Assembly: GCA_934746785.1 (NCBI GenBank) | Contig: CAKVFO010000025.1 | Span: 1 to 28,445, forward strand | Origin: an uncultured Clostridium sp. | GTDB taxonomy: Bacteria; Bacillota; Clostridia; Clostridiales; Clostridiaceae | Length of the DNA stretch: 28,445 bases | Direction of reading: 5' to 3' | The notes under the pieces: model-generated | Told to the model about the DNA's origin: nothing | The model's database searches: none | The model's input: only the letters and a program-made list of their open reading frames with translations | Part shown: positions 1 to 8,096 of the stretch, piece by piece | How the letters are laid out: each line of letters starts with the position of its first letter | Numbering within the stretch: the first letter of the stretch is position 1 | Translations under genes and position numbers: made by a program

Positions 1-59
1 AATAATAATATATCTAAATAGCTGAATTATGAAAAATATAACTATTTTTCATTTCTTTT

Positions 60-79
60 ATAAGTATTTATATACTTAT
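60..79. promoter_or_regulatory. Inverted repeat upstream of the 42-aa gene
   Basis: A perfect 8-4-8 inverted repeat (ATAAGTAT, TTAT, ATACTTAT) lies about 40 bases before the start of the small Cys-rich gene. It could be an operator for that gene. AT-rich dyads also arise by chance in DNA of this composition, so confidence is low. Confidence 0.3.
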
Positions 80-121
80 TCTACACAAAATAATCTTGTA
101 ACAAGAAAAGGAGTGATTTAA

Positions 122-250
122 ATGACTAAAGATTGCGGATGCTCATGTAATGATCCAAAAAAGAAAAACAATCTTACTTCTAGTGCAGAAGAAGGATGCA
201 AAAAAAAATCCGTTAAAAACCCAAAAACTGCTGTAAATAATCAGTGGTAA
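122..250 (+). CDS. Small cysteine-rich protein, 42 aa, function unknown
   Basis: A 42-residue open frame starts with ATG after a strong ribosome binding site (AAAGGAGTGATT). The product begins MTKDCGCSCN, so three cysteines lie in a C-x-C-x-C cluster at residues 5, 7 and 9, with a fourth near residue 26. The rest is Lys/Asn-rich and hydrophilic, with no signal peptide or membrane segment. A terminator-like hairpin follows about 40 bases after the stop, so it looks like a one-gene transcription unit. The clustered cysteines suggest metal binding or a redox role, but I do not recognise the family. The good ribosome binding site and own terminator make chance unlikely. Confidence 0.55.
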   Translation: MTKDCGCSCNDPKKKNNLTSSAEEGCKKKSVKNPKTAVNNQW

Positions 251-292
251 AACACTGCGCCTCCAAACCTTCCTTAATATTAATATAAATTT

Positions 293-336
293 AAAGAGCA
301 GAAAATTAATTATTATAAATTCTCTGCTCTTTATTT
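293..336. terminator. Terminator after the 42-aa gene
   Basis: AAAGAGCAGA pairs with TCTGCTCTTT around an AT-rich loop and is followed by a T-rich stretch on the plus strand. The arms also end A-rich on the other side, so it may serve the leftward ATPase gene as well. Confidence 0.65.
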
Positions 337-449
337 AACCTATAGGAAATTAAAAACTTTTTTTAAGAGCGAACACTAATTATTACTGACTTTTTAATAT
401 GCAAGTCCTCCAAATACGTTAAAAAGAAAAATGTAATGCCGCTAAAGTT

Positions 450-2297
450 TTATCTAAAAGCACATCTTTGTATTGCTGTTTGTATTTTAGAAATGGTTAT
501 GACACTGCTTTTTTCTTTATCATTCTTTTTTTCTAAAAGCGCACTTTCTTTTAACACATCTATAACGCCCTTCTTACTTAACAGCCTTTGTCTTTTCAAG
601 TTATTAACAAACCATTCATTAAATTTAATTTTTACTCCATTCTCTTCTACTGATAATGGGAATACAACTTCTTTTTTCACCTTAGTATAAATTTCATCTT
701 TAAATATTTTATTAGTTATAGTATCAACCTTACCTATAACATCTTCCTTTTTATATATATCATTCCAAGATAAATCTAAAATTCTACCTTTAAATTCTTT
801 ACAAAAGTCTTCATCTTTCTTATATTTTTTATCATTTAATACTAGTTTAAATTGATAATTAGGATTTCTATTTAAAACATTAAATATTAAAAATAACATT
901 CTAAATAAAACATTATTCTTAGCCCTGTTAACTCCACAGCTTACTTCGAGTAATGATATTAATTCCATTAATTTATCTATATTAACACATATAATCTTAG
1001 TTTCTTCATTTTCCTTTGCTTTTAATAATTCACAAAAGTAGTTTGCAGAATTTAATATTCTTCCCTTCGAACTATTACTCTTATAATAAAAATCCATAAA
1101 GTTTTTTCCAAGAATTTTTTCAATTTCTATACTATTGTTTACTTTAACACTTTCATCAAGACTTATAAGTGCAAGAGAGAACATAGCTAAACAACTTATA
1201 TCTAAAAATTCGCTGCTTGAGCAGTGCTTCTCTACCACCTTCTTAATGGTCTTATTATAAAATTTCAAATCAATTACCTTTTTCTTTTCATAATATCCCT
1301 CAACTATATTTTTTAACTTAACAGATTCATCTATAGCAATAACATATTTATCTTCAGACACTATTTTTAATTCATCCTCTGTTAAAATCTTATTAAAATT
1401 CTTTCCTTCTGCAAAGTTATCAATAAGTTCTTCAACATCTCTTACATGATCCTCAATCCATTTTTTATTTTTTCTCTTAACTTCATTTTCTAATATAGAA
1501 TCGCGTAAAGCAGCATATCTCTTTACTTTACCTTCTAGAGGATACTTGGCCTTTTCCGCCATTTCTTCATCATAGCTTATCTTTATAAAGTTTTTTTTCA
1601 TATCTATCTTTTTTAACAGATTCTCTAATTCAAGATGTGCTGATTCTGTAGTTCCTACTTTAGAAAGTACTAATGTACACATGGCCTTATTTTGTATTGT
1701 TTCTAAAAAAATATTAATTCCTTGAATATTTTCAATATCAGGATAAGCAAACATAACTACTTCATCAACAAGGTCATTTAATGATAAACCTCCCCAAAAA
1801 TTTATTCCTTGTCTTGAATCTATAAGAACATAATCTATATTATAAAGTTTTTTTATACTATTAATAATATCTAATATATCCCTATTTCCGACTATTCTTT
1901 TTTCTTTTAAAAACTTAACCATTTTTATATATTCAGAATTTAATCTTCCAGCTGGAACAACATATACAGCACCACTAGCTCTTAAAGAAAGCTTTTTAAC
2001 AAATGATGATATTTCTAAAACAGAACTTTTCACAGTTCCATTATATTTATTGTATAAATAATTAACTAATCCACCTTCTAATTTTAAATCAGAGCTAAAT
2101 GCATTATAGAATCCTGGTTCTTCTAAATCCATATCAATAATTGCTACCTTCTTCCCTTTTTCAGCAAGAAGCAGGGCTGTCTTTATTAATGCAGTAGTTT
2201 TCCCTGTTCCACCTTTATATCCATAGAAGGAAATTATCTGTGCATTCTGTCCTTCAAAATCATTTTTAAGACCTTTCTCTTTATTTAATTTAACCAT
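450..2297 (-). CDS. ParA/MinD-like P-loop ATPase with a long unknown C-terminal region
   Basis: This is a 615-aa protein. Residues 20-60 carry a deviant Walker A motif (FYGYKGGTGKTT, Lys28 to Thr35) and the A' motif (IIDMDLEEPG, Asp55/Asp57); a Walker B-like strand YVLID falls near residue 160. The signature resembles SIMIBI ATPases of the FYxYKGGxGRT type, which are often found beside bacterial conflict or signalling genes. From about residue 250 on, the sequence is charged and helical and I cannot assign it a domain. The start is supported by a GGGGGAGGAA ribosome binding site. It stands alone: no ParB-like partner, no parS-like repeats and no obvious partner gene, so a plasmid or chromosome partition role is not supported. 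The P-loop ATPase call is firm; the cellular role is unknown. Confidence 0.8.
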   Translation of the reverse strand: MVKLNKEKGLKNDFEGQNAQIISFYGYKGGTGKTTALIKTALLLAEKGKKVAIIDMDLEEPGFYNAFSSDLKLEGGLVNYLYNKYNGTVKSSVLEISSFVKKLSLRASGAVYVVPAGRLNSEYIKMVKFLKEKRIVGNRDILDIINSIKKLYNIDYVLIDSRQGINFWGGLSLNDLVDEVVMFAYPDIENIQGINIFLETIQNKAMCTLVLSKVGTTESAHLELENLLKKIDMKKNFIKISYDEEMAEKAKYPLEGKVKRYAALRDSILENEVKRKNKKWIEDHVRDVEELIDNFAEGKNFNKILTEDELKIVSEDKYVIAIDESVKLKNIVEGYYEKKKVIDLKFYNKTIKKVVEKHCSSSEFLDISCLAMFSLALISLDESVKVNNSIEIEKILGKNFMDFYYKSNSSKGRILNSANYFCELLKAKENEETKIICVNIDKLMELISLLEVSCGVNRAKNNVLFRMLFLIFNVLNRNPNYQFKLVLNDKKYKKDEDFCKEFKGRILDLSWNDIYKKEDVIGKVDTITNKIFKDEIYTKVKKEVVFPLSVEENGVKIKFNEWFVNNLKRQRLLSKKGVIDVLKESALLEKKNDKEKSSVITISKIQTAIQRCAFR

Positions 2298-2447
2298 CTT
2301 ATTCCTCCCCCTATATCTCTATATCTGTAAATTTACCCTTCTTTACATAAATATTTAAATAGATTGTTATAGATAATTTTACTATATTTTGTAATTAATT
2401 ACTATAGCATATCTTAAAATAATACTTTTTTTGTAAGCTATCTTCTT

Positions 2448-2570
2448 TTGTCACCTTTTTGACACATTAATATAGTATTATAAAAGTAATCAAGTAGGTT
2501 AAACGACATAACAAACTTGTTAAACGACAAAGAAAAAAGAGGATTCAAACTTCGAATCCTCTTTTTTCTT
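2448..2570 (+). ncRNA. Candidate small RNA with promoter and terminator
   Basis: This 330-base gap between two leftward genes holds a plus-strand promoter (TTGTCA at 2448-2453, a 17-base spacer, TATAGT at 2471-2476). About 85 bases later comes a strong hairpin (arms about 2533-2546 and 2554-2567, ending TTTTTT). The stretch between has no convincing open frame. It carries an exact 11-base direct repeat, GTTAAACGACA, at 2498-2508 and 2519-2529, i.e. 21 bases apart. The hairpin also works as the leftward terminator of the transporter gene, so terminator-only is the simpler alternative. I see no other feature in 2298-2627. Confidence 0.4.
2532..2568. terminator. Bidirectional terminator
   Basis: AAAAAAGAGGATTC and GAATCCTCTTTTTT form a 14-bp stem with a short loop. 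It is symmetrical, with A and T runs, so it can end transcription leftward from the EamA transporter and rightward from the candidate small RNA. Confidence 0.85.
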
Positions 2571-2627
2571 TATACAACTTTGTTAAATCATGTAAAAATT
2601 TTCTAAAATAAAAATTGAATGATAGAT

Positions 2628-3485
2628 TTAATCTTCTACTGCAAAAAATGTTCCAAGTATCATAAATCCTAATGCAATATAAAATGTCCACTGAGGCATA
2701 GTCTTAAATACTATTAAAGATAATACTACCCCCACAAAAGGAGTAATTGCATAATAGGTGCTTGTCTTAGCTGCTCCTAAATATCTCTGTGCCTTTACAT
2801 AAAAATAAATGCTTAATCCATAGGATACAAAGCCTAAAATAAGAGTTATTATAATGTTTTTAAAATCTGGAATATCTTCCTTAACAGTTAAAGCTATAAT
2901 TAATGAACCTAGTCCTGAGAATATTCCTTTTATCATTACTATTTGAAGCGGATCTTTATCTGAAATCTTTCTTGTACAATTATTTTCTATCCCCCAGCAC
3001 AAAGCTGCTAACAATACAAAAATAGAACCATAAGAAAACTTAAAAGCATTAAAATTTTCAAAAGAAAGTATTATACATGCAGATGTTACAAGGATTATTG
3101 ATATGGTGAGTTTTTTAGATATGTTTTCTTTGAAAAATATGTACGCAATGACTGCCGTAGCTGCAATTTCAAAGTTATTTAATAAAGATACATTTTCAGG
3201 ATTGCTCAAATTTAAACCTATCATTAAAAAGATAGGTGCTGCTATGTCTAGTACAACCATTAATATAGTATATGGAAGGTCCTTTCTTTGAAGATTTTTC
3301 TCATTCTCCTTATTTGAATATTTATGTAATAACCTTAATAAAAACATTCCTATTCCTGCCCCTAAATACAGAAAGGATGCCATCATAACTTCATCCACAC
3401 TTTCTAACAAAAGCTTAGAACAAGGTATATTAATTGCATAAAGTACAGCAGCTAATAACGCAAAAAGAATTGCATAGTTTTTCAT
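2628..3485 (-). CDS. EamA-family (DMT superfamily) membrane transporter
   Basis: This 285-aa integral membrane protein has about ten hydrophobic segments in two repeated halves, the layout of EamA/DMT permeases. The second half contains the family-typical stretch of small and aromatic residues near STYYAITPFVGVV. Members export metabolites, amino acids or drugs; the substrate cannot be read from sequence. The start follows a TTGGAGGTAATAAA ribosome binding site. It is divergent from a TetR-type regulator across a 177-base shared control region, the usual arrangement for a repressor controlling an exporter. A leftward promoter is visible (TTGAAC, 16 bases, TATAAA, about 3532-3560). Confidence 0.85.
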   Translation of the reverse strand: MKNYAILFALLAAVLYAINIPCSKLLLESVDEVMMASFLYLGAGIGMFLLRLLHKYSNKENEKNLQRKDLPYTILMVVLDIAAPIFLMIGLNLSNPENVSLLNNFEIAATAVIAYIFFKENISKKLTISIILVTSACIILSFENFNAFKFSYGSIFVLLAALCWGIENNCTRKISDKDPLQIVMIKGIFSGLGSLIIALTVKEDIPDFKNIIITLILGFVSYGLSIYFYVKAQRYLGAAKTSTYYAITPFVGVVLSLIVFKTMPQWTFYIALGFMILGTFFAVED

Positions 3486-3546
3486 TTTATTACCTCCAAT
3501 CTATTGATTTTAACAAAATTTAGTAATACAATTTATAGGATATAAT

Positions 3547-3638
3547 ACACTTTGTTCAATATCATTATATTCACAGCATTTTTTAATAGCAATAATTAAA
3601 AGTCTCTCTTTGTATGTTACTGAACACTTTTGTAAAGT
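3547..3638. promoter_or_regulatory. Candidate TetR operators between transporter and regulator
   Basis: Two related sequences, ACACTTTGTTCA (3547-3558) and ACACTTTTGTAA (3624-3635), sit near the two divergent promoters. The second is part of a dyad, ACTTT-TGT-AAAGT (3626-3638). The placement suits a TetR-type repressor that controls both its own gene and the exporter. This is inferred from position and symmetry only. Confidence 0.35.
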
Positions 3639-3662
3639 TGTACTTTTTAGGAGGTAATAAAA

Positions 3663-4226
3663 ATGGATAGAAGAACTAAAAAAACAAGAGCTGCAATCTT
3701 TGATGCCTTTATAACTCTTGTATCAAATAAATCTTACTCAAAGATAACAATTCAAGAAATAATAGATACTGCTGACATTGGAAGAAGTACTTTTTATACT
3801 CACTTTGAAACTAAAGATATCCTTCTTAAAGAGTTTTGCCGTGAAATGTTTTTACACGCTTTTTCTCATAACCCTTCAGCAGAAACAACTCACGATTTTT
3901 CATCATCTAAAGGAAACCTTAAAACATTTTTAACTCATATTCTTTATCATTTAAGAGATGAAGAAAAGCATTTAAGTGGTGTATTGCTAAGTACAAGCAG
4001 TGAACTTTTCTGGAATTATATAAAACAACAGCTTTCATTATCTATAACAAACTTGATTCCAGAGATTAAAACTGAAAAATCACAACTAATTCCTGATGAT
4101 CTTTTACTTCTTCACATTACAGACAGCTTTGTAACACTTACAAAATGGTGGATTAAAAAAGGAATGAAAGAAACTCCTGAAGTTATAGAAAGTTATTTTG
4201 AAAATATGATATATCCTATATTATAA
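3663..4226 (+). CDS. TetR/AcrR-family transcriptional regulator
   Basis: This 187-aa protein has a classic N-terminal TetR helix-turn-helix: residues about 8-55 include IFDAFITLVSNKSYSKITIQ and then IGRSTFYTHFETKD, the family's recognition-helix region. The variable C-terminal part is helical and would bind the inducer and the dimer partner. The start follows a TAGGAGGTAATAAAA ribosome binding site. It is divergent from the EamA exporter and very likely represses it. It is the last plus-strand gene before the tail-island genes and is separated from them by an 18-bp-stem bidirectional terminator. Confidence 0.88.
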   Translation: MDRRTKKTRAAIFDAFITLVSNKSYSKITIQEIIDTADIGRSTFYTHFETKDILLKEFCREMFLHAFSHNPSAETTHDFSSSKGNLKTFLTHILYHLRDEEKHLSGVLLSTSSELFWNYIKQQLSLSITNLIPEIKTEKSQLIPDDLLLLHITDSFVTLTKWWIKKGMKETPEVIESYFENMIYPIL

Positions 4227-4274
4227 AGTTATATTTTAAAAGAAAGCCATTTTAAGTTTGTTCAAAAACAAATA

Positions 4275-4354
4275 AAAAGGGATGTATCAAAAGCATTTAC
4301 CCTAAATATGAACATATTTAGAATAAAATATCTCCTTTTTGATACATCCCTTTT
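4275..4354. terminator. Long-stem bidirectional terminator at the left edge of the tail island
   Basis: An 18-bp perfect stem (AAAAGGGATGTATCAAAA at 4275-4292 and its complement at 4337-4354) encloses a 44-base loop that contains a smaller dyad (CTAAATATG/CATATTTAG). A and T runs on both sides suit convergent termination of the TetR gene and the endolysin gene. Confidence 0.8.
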
Positions 4355-4362
4355 ATACTTCT

Positions 4363-5229
4363 TTATGAAATAATCATACTTTTTATTGTATTATATCCTG
4401 CAATACCATCCCCCTCTAATTTATGAGACCTTTGCCAAGACTTAACATGAGCCTCTGTATCAGGGCCATAGATTCCATCTACTGAAATTCCAAGAATACC
4501 TTGAATCCATCTAGTTAAAGCTGGAGTTCTATATTTAATTCCTGCTATTAATCCTTTTATAGCATTATCAGTTTCAGGTCCATAAATTCCATCTAGAGTA
4601 CATCCAGCGATTCTTTGAATATCATAAACCTTTTGATTATAATTACTTCTTTCTTTAATTAATATTTCATCTGTAAAATTATTTAAATCACAATTTCCAT
4701 TAATTCCAGGAATCCTTCCACACTCACTATATTGATGGCCAACAACTTTTCTAAATCCTGTTTCCATAGGATGTGAGACTCCATAATGAGCAATCCATGC
4801 TTTATAGGACTTTATCCTTTCATCTAAATTATATCTTCCAAAATAACCCCCTGTATAAATAATACAATCATAACCACTTATAGCCCTAAATTTATTTAAG
4901 AAAAGAAGACATCTATCTGTAATTTGTAATGATGTTCTTTTATAATTATTTACCTCAATATCAAGTACAGGATAAATATCAAAGTTCTTATTTTTAATAC
5001 TGTTCCAAAAGTCAACTGCTTGTTGTTCTGAATCAGTTTTCTCTGACATAAAATGATAAAATCCCACCTTCATTCCTTTTTCTTTAGCACCATTATAATG
5101 TTCTTCTAGCTTTGAATCTTTGAAGCTTACCCCTTCAGTTGCTTTAATTATAACGGCTTCAATTCCTGAATTTCTCACACTATTGAAATCTATAGTTCCA
5201 TTATGAACACTAACATCTATACCTTTCAT
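4363..5229 (-). CDS. GH25 lysozyme-type endolysin with C-terminal wall-binding repeats
   Basis: This 288-aa protein has two parts. Residues 1 to about 190 are a glycoside hydrolase family 25 muramidase: it opens MKGIDVSVHNG, has the catalytic-face strand YPVLDIEVN, and contains VIIKATEGVSF and HQYSECG typical of the family. Residues about 200-288 hold two peptidoglycan-binding-type repeats, each with the motif DGIYGP(E/D)T. It would cleave the glycan strands of the producer's wall so that particles are released, with the holin letting it out. It has no signal peptide, as expected for a holin-dependent lysin. It is the last gene of the late tail operon, directly after the holin. Confidence 0.92.
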   Translation of the reverse strand: MKGIDVSVHNGTIDFNSVRNSGIEAVIIKATEGVSFKDSKLEEHYNGAKEKGMKVGFYHFMSEKTDSEQQAVDFWNSIKNKNFDIYPVLDIEVNNYKRTSLQITDRCLLFLNKFRAISGYDCIIYTGGYFGRYNLDERIKSYKAWIAHYGVSHPMETGFRKVVGHQYSECGRIPGINGNCDLNNFTDEILIKERSNYNQKVYDIQRIAGCTLDGIYGPETDNAIKGLIAGIKYRTPALTRWIQGILGISVDGIYGPDTEAHVKSWQRSHKLEGDGIAGYNTIKSMIIS

Positions 5230-5256
5230 TATTTAATTCCCCTTTTATGCCTTTAT

Positions 5257-5457
5257 TTACTTTATTTTTTCTTTTATCTCTTCTACATCCTCTTTTATCT
5301 CTTGAACAATTGCAATTTTGTCAGCAAGTTTATCTATTGTTTCTTGATATTTATCTTCTCTTTGTTTACTATCTTTTCTAGTATCCCATAGAAGCCATAC
5401 AAAAAGACTTCCAAAGGATAAATTAGAAAGAAGATAAGTTATTAATTCACCATTCAT
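5257..5457 (-). CDS. BhlA/UviB-family holin-like protein
   Basis: This 66-aa protein has one N-terminal membrane segment (LLSNLSFGSLFVWLLWDT) followed by a charged helical tail (KQREDKYQETIDKL...), the pattern of the BhlA/UviB family associated with bacteriocin and phage release. I use the ATG at 5457 because it follows AAAGGATAGGATAAG and sits just beyond the fibre stop. The longer reading frame, starting at 5490, would overlap the fibre gene and add a non-family leader. It lies between the fibre and endolysin genes, the normal lysis-cassette position. Confidence 0.88.
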   Translation of the reverse strand: MNGELITYLLSNLSFGSLFVWLLWDTRKDSKQREDKYQETIDKLADKIAIVQEIKEDVEEIKEKIK

Positions 5458-5462
5458 AAATC

Positions 5463-6353
5463 TTATCCTATCCTTTTCCACATATAGCATGTTATATAAG
5501 GTTGTATATTATTATGAAAACCATTCCCTCCTACTGAAGCTGCATAAGTAGATTGTGTAAACCAATGTCCTTGAGTTTTAAAATCTGTACAAGCTCCTCC
5601 AGTACCGAATTTATTAGGTATAACAAAATCTTGACCTAGAGTCATTACTATTTGATGACCATGGTTTGGCATTTCCTCAACAGTCAATTTATGGTAATAC
5701 TCACCACCAGATGAATCTGCACTACTAAAAGTCAATACGTTGTTTTTTGCATCTTTCCCTGTACCAACACCAACAGGAACTCTTCCAGCTCCCCATTGCA
5801 TCCATTCTCCTCCAAATAAATTTTTTGGATTATTGCTACTTGTACTCATATATATTGAGCCTATAGGATAAAATGTTTTTAAAACAAAAGATTTTATTAC
5901 TTGTTCAATTCCATCTAATTTCTTCTTATCTGCTGAGCTCATTAAACCACTAGTACTTGTAGTAGCTAGCGTTGTGTTTGCCTTTGCATTCCAGACACTT
6001 TTCTCACTTTCCTTTACAAATTTATGATTTGTATCTTCTTGTATCATTGTTGCTGGATGATTTAATGGATGTACATACTTATTAGCACCTTCTGCAATTC
6101 CACTTAATTTCTTTCTTTCAGCATCAGTCATAAATCTATGATTTGTATCTTCTTGTATCATTGTTGCTGGATGATTTGATGGATGTGCATACTTATTAGC
6201 ACCTTCTGCAACTCCATTTAACTTCTTTCTTTCAGTATCAGTCATAAATCTATGATTTGCATCCTGCTCTACTAGTGATCCCTTAGTTTTAAAGTAAATA
6301 TTATCGTACTCTTTCCCATTATAGTATTTGTAAACTCCACTTTTATCTGCCAT
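5463..6353 (-). CDS. Tail fibre / receptor-binding protein with tandem repeats
   Basis: This 296-aa protein lies at the end of the tail genes. Residues about 30-110 hold two near-identical 38-residue repeats (NHRFMTD-ERKKL-G-AEGANKY-HP-NHPATMIQEDT) and a partial third, a shaft type common in siphophage fibres. After a linker (TTSTSGLMSSADKKKLDGIE) comes a tip domain starting FYPIGSIYMSTSSNNP, then FGGEWMQWGAGRVPVGVG and EMPNHGHQI, as in tail-collar/baseplate receptor-binding domains. It should set the target range of the particle. It has a strong ribosome binding site (AAGGAGATATTA). No separate fibre chaperone gene follows. Confidence 0.88.
   Translation of the reverse strand: MADKSGVYKYYNGKEYDNIYFKTKGSLVEQDANHRFMTDTERKKLNGVAEGANKYAHPSNHPATMIQEDTNHRFMTDAERKKLSGIAEGANKYVHPLNHPATMIQEDTNHKFVKESEKSVWNAKANTTLATTSTSGLMSSADKKKLDGIEQVIKSFVLKTFYPIGSIYMSTSSNNPKNLFGGEWMQWGAGRVPVGVGTGKDAKNNVLTFSSADSSGGEYYHKLTVEEMPNHGHQIVMTLGQDFVIPNKFGTGGACTDFKTQGHWFTQSTYAASVGGNGFHNNIQPYITCYMWKRIG
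6027..6254 (-). repeat. Two 114-bp tandem repeats inside the fibre gene
   Basis: Unit 1 (6027-6140) and unit 2 (6141-6254) differ at only a handful of bases and keep the frame (114 = 38 codons). The start of a third unit continues past 6255. Such units can expand or contract by recombination without breaking the frame, which would change the fibre length. Confidence 0.9.
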
Positions 6354-6402
6354 TAATATCTCCTTCTTTCTAATTAAAATTTACTATTTTTTAAGTTAAG
6401 TT

Positions 6403-7497
6403 TTATTGTGTATTCTTAGCTAATCCTAAAGATGACCTGCTTCCAGATTCAGAGGAAGAAGTTTTTTTCACCTCATCTAAGATTGTAGGAATTATACTTC
6501 CAAATATAGGTTCTATGGTCACAGTATTTTTCTCATAAATTTCTTTAACTTCATTTACTCTATTATGAATAATAAATCCATATTTTTTACTTACAGTTGT
6601 AACTATATCCCCAAGATCCCATTCTTTTTTATACCCTTCAGCATCCACTTCACATTCATAACTTTCTATAACTCCATTCTTCTTTAATTTAAACTCAGCA
6701 AAACCTGCAAAATTAGTATTGTCTTTATCATTCTTAAAGAACACTTCACGCCTGTCCAAACCACTTTTTTCATTATTAAATATGAATGGCTTACTTGATT
6801 GTAGGCCAATATATGCACAATTTTTATAACTTAAATCACTTTGAATATAGGTTTGTTTTTTTACATTATCATATTCTACTGAGAAAATAGCTGGTGGATT
6901 TTTATCCTGTATTGAAGATAAATCTCTTCCTTGTAAAACCTTAAAAATTAGACTTTGAGTTTTAATATCAAAATCAACAGCTGCACCAAAGCCGCTTGCA
7001 TCACATAGCTTTGTTATCTCATCACATAAATTAGTGTAAGCTGCTGAAAAATCAAAGGTATTACCAAGCTTTTTACTATCCTGAATTTTTAAGTTTTCTA
7101 TTTTTCTTTCACCACTTAATAATGTATTGCTTTTAACAAGATTTATCATTATTTCATCAGCAAAACCACTATAAACCTGTTCTTCCTTTCCATCCGGTGG
7201 AACAATCAATCTAAAAGTTAGAAGATATAAAAGTGAAAATCCTTTAACTTTTATATCTTTTCCGTCTTCCTCATTTATTTCTATATATTCAATTATTCCA
7301 CACTTACCTTCATCATTATCTACCATGATAATGTTACCTTTTTTTATAAGTTCCTTATCAAAATCTATAACATGAAACTCAAATTCTCCATAGGTATTCC
7401 ACCTTCTTGTAAAAAAAAGAGAAGTGAAATTATCCACTTCTCCTAGAAAATTTAAGTCCTTATCAAAAATTCTTATTGCCCTGATGTGTCTATCCAT
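6403..7497 (-). CDS. Siphovirus Gp37-like tail protein (tail-tip, Tal-like)
   Basis: This 364-aa protein begins with the pattern of the siphovirus ReqiPepy6 Gp37-like family: IRIFDKDLNFLGEVDNF, then FTRRWNTYGEFEFHV, then a GKCGIIEYIEI strand and the long LVKSNTL segment. The family occupies the tail-associated-lysin/hub position in many Firmicute siphophage tails, at the tip below the distal tail protein. No lysozyme or peptidase motif is seen, so it looks structural. Its start overlaps the end of the upstream baseplate-like gene by 25 bases, which suggests translational coupling. The C-terminus is a Ser-rich tail. Confidence 0.82.
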   Translation of the reverse strand: MDRHIRAIRIFDKDLNFLGEVDNFTSLFFTRRWNTYGEFEFHVIDFDKELIKKGNIIMVDNDEGKCGIIEYIEINEEDGKDIKVKGFSLLYLLTFRLIVPPDGKEEQVYSGFADEIMINLVKSNTLLSGERKIENLKIQDSKKLGNTFDFSAAYTNLCDEITKLCDASGFGAAVDFDIKTQSLIFKVLQGRDLSSIQDKNPPAIFSVEYDNVKKQTYIQSDLSYKNCAYIGLQSSKPFIFNNEKSGLDRREVFFKNDKDNTNFAGFAEFKLKKNGVIESYECEVDAEGYKKEWDLGDIVTTVSKKYGFIIHNRVNEVKEIYEKNTVTIEPIFGSIIPTILDEVKKTSSSESGSRSSLGLAKNTQ

Positions 7498-8093
7498 ATA
7501 GAACCACTCACGCTTTCCTTTGGCATAGTATCTTGAATAAATACATCTCTCATTTTATTCTGCATTCCAGCCATCCAAATATTAAACTGATTTTGTAAAC
7601 CTTGAATCATAGTTTTATATGAACTTATATTTTTAGGCCTAATAGTACCACATAACTGTTCATTAAATCTCTCATCAACAACTGTTATATTTCCATTGCT
7701 ATCTATCTTTATTAAGGCTAATGATAACTCATTTCCTTCACCATCTAAAGCTGGGCCTCCCTTATCAGTTCCATTCTTTAAATTTAACTTCATAGAGCTA
7801 TCTCCTATGCTAGGAATAAGAGTTATAACCATTCTATAATAATGAATACCTGAAGTAGGCTTATTAATATTAAAATATTTCTTCTTATCAACATATAAAT
7901 AATATCCCTTAATTATTGCAAATCCTGGATTTACAACTACTTTCCCACTTTCTTTAGATACCCCCATTGTCATATTACTATTTTTATCTATACTAACTCC
8001 ACTTTCATATATATTAGCAAAGTATCTATTAAATTCCTCTTCTCCATAGCTATGATCTCCATTAAAAAATCCACTATACTCCATGAACTCCAC
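7473..8093 (-). CDS. Baseplate/upper-fibre-like tail protein
   Basis: This 206-aa protein starts MEFMEYSGFFNGDHSYGEEEFNRYF and includes SGKVVVNPGFAIIKGYYLYVD, a pattern seen in Firmicute phage baseplate proteins that form the joint between tail tip and fibres. It ends with SVSGSIWIDTSGQ, as many such proteins do (a short fibre-interface motif). The start is fixed by TTAGGAGGTGGAG. It lies between the distal tail gene and the Gp37-like gene. An adaptor between hub and fibre is the likely role; exact family membership is uncertain. Confidence 0.65.
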   Translation of the reverse strand: MEFMEYSGFFNGDHSYGEEEFNRYFANIYESGVSIDKNSNMTMGVSKESGKVVVNPGFAIIKGYYLYVDKKKYFNINKPTSGIHYYRMVITLIPSIGDSSMKLNLKNGTDKGGPALDGEGNELSLALIKIDSNGNITVVDERFNEQLCGTIRPKNISSYKTMIQGLQNQFNIWMAGMQNKMRDVFIQDTMPKESVSGSIWIDTSGQ

Positions 8094-8096
8094 CTC

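Noticed and set aside
436..690. 84-aa plus-strand frame with hydrophobic start
   Set aside because: It is antisense to the end of the P-loop ATPase gene with no ribosome binding site; its hydrophobic look comes from reading Lys/Glu codons on the other strand.
4275..4354. Long inverted repeat considered as a MITE or attachment site
   Set aside because: The position between convergent genes and the A/T runs fit a terminator; no target-site duplication or second copy was seen.
6027..6254. Evenly spaced repeats considered as a CRISPR array
   Set aside because: The repeats are 114 bp, directly adjacent with no spacers, and translate in frame within a fibre gene.
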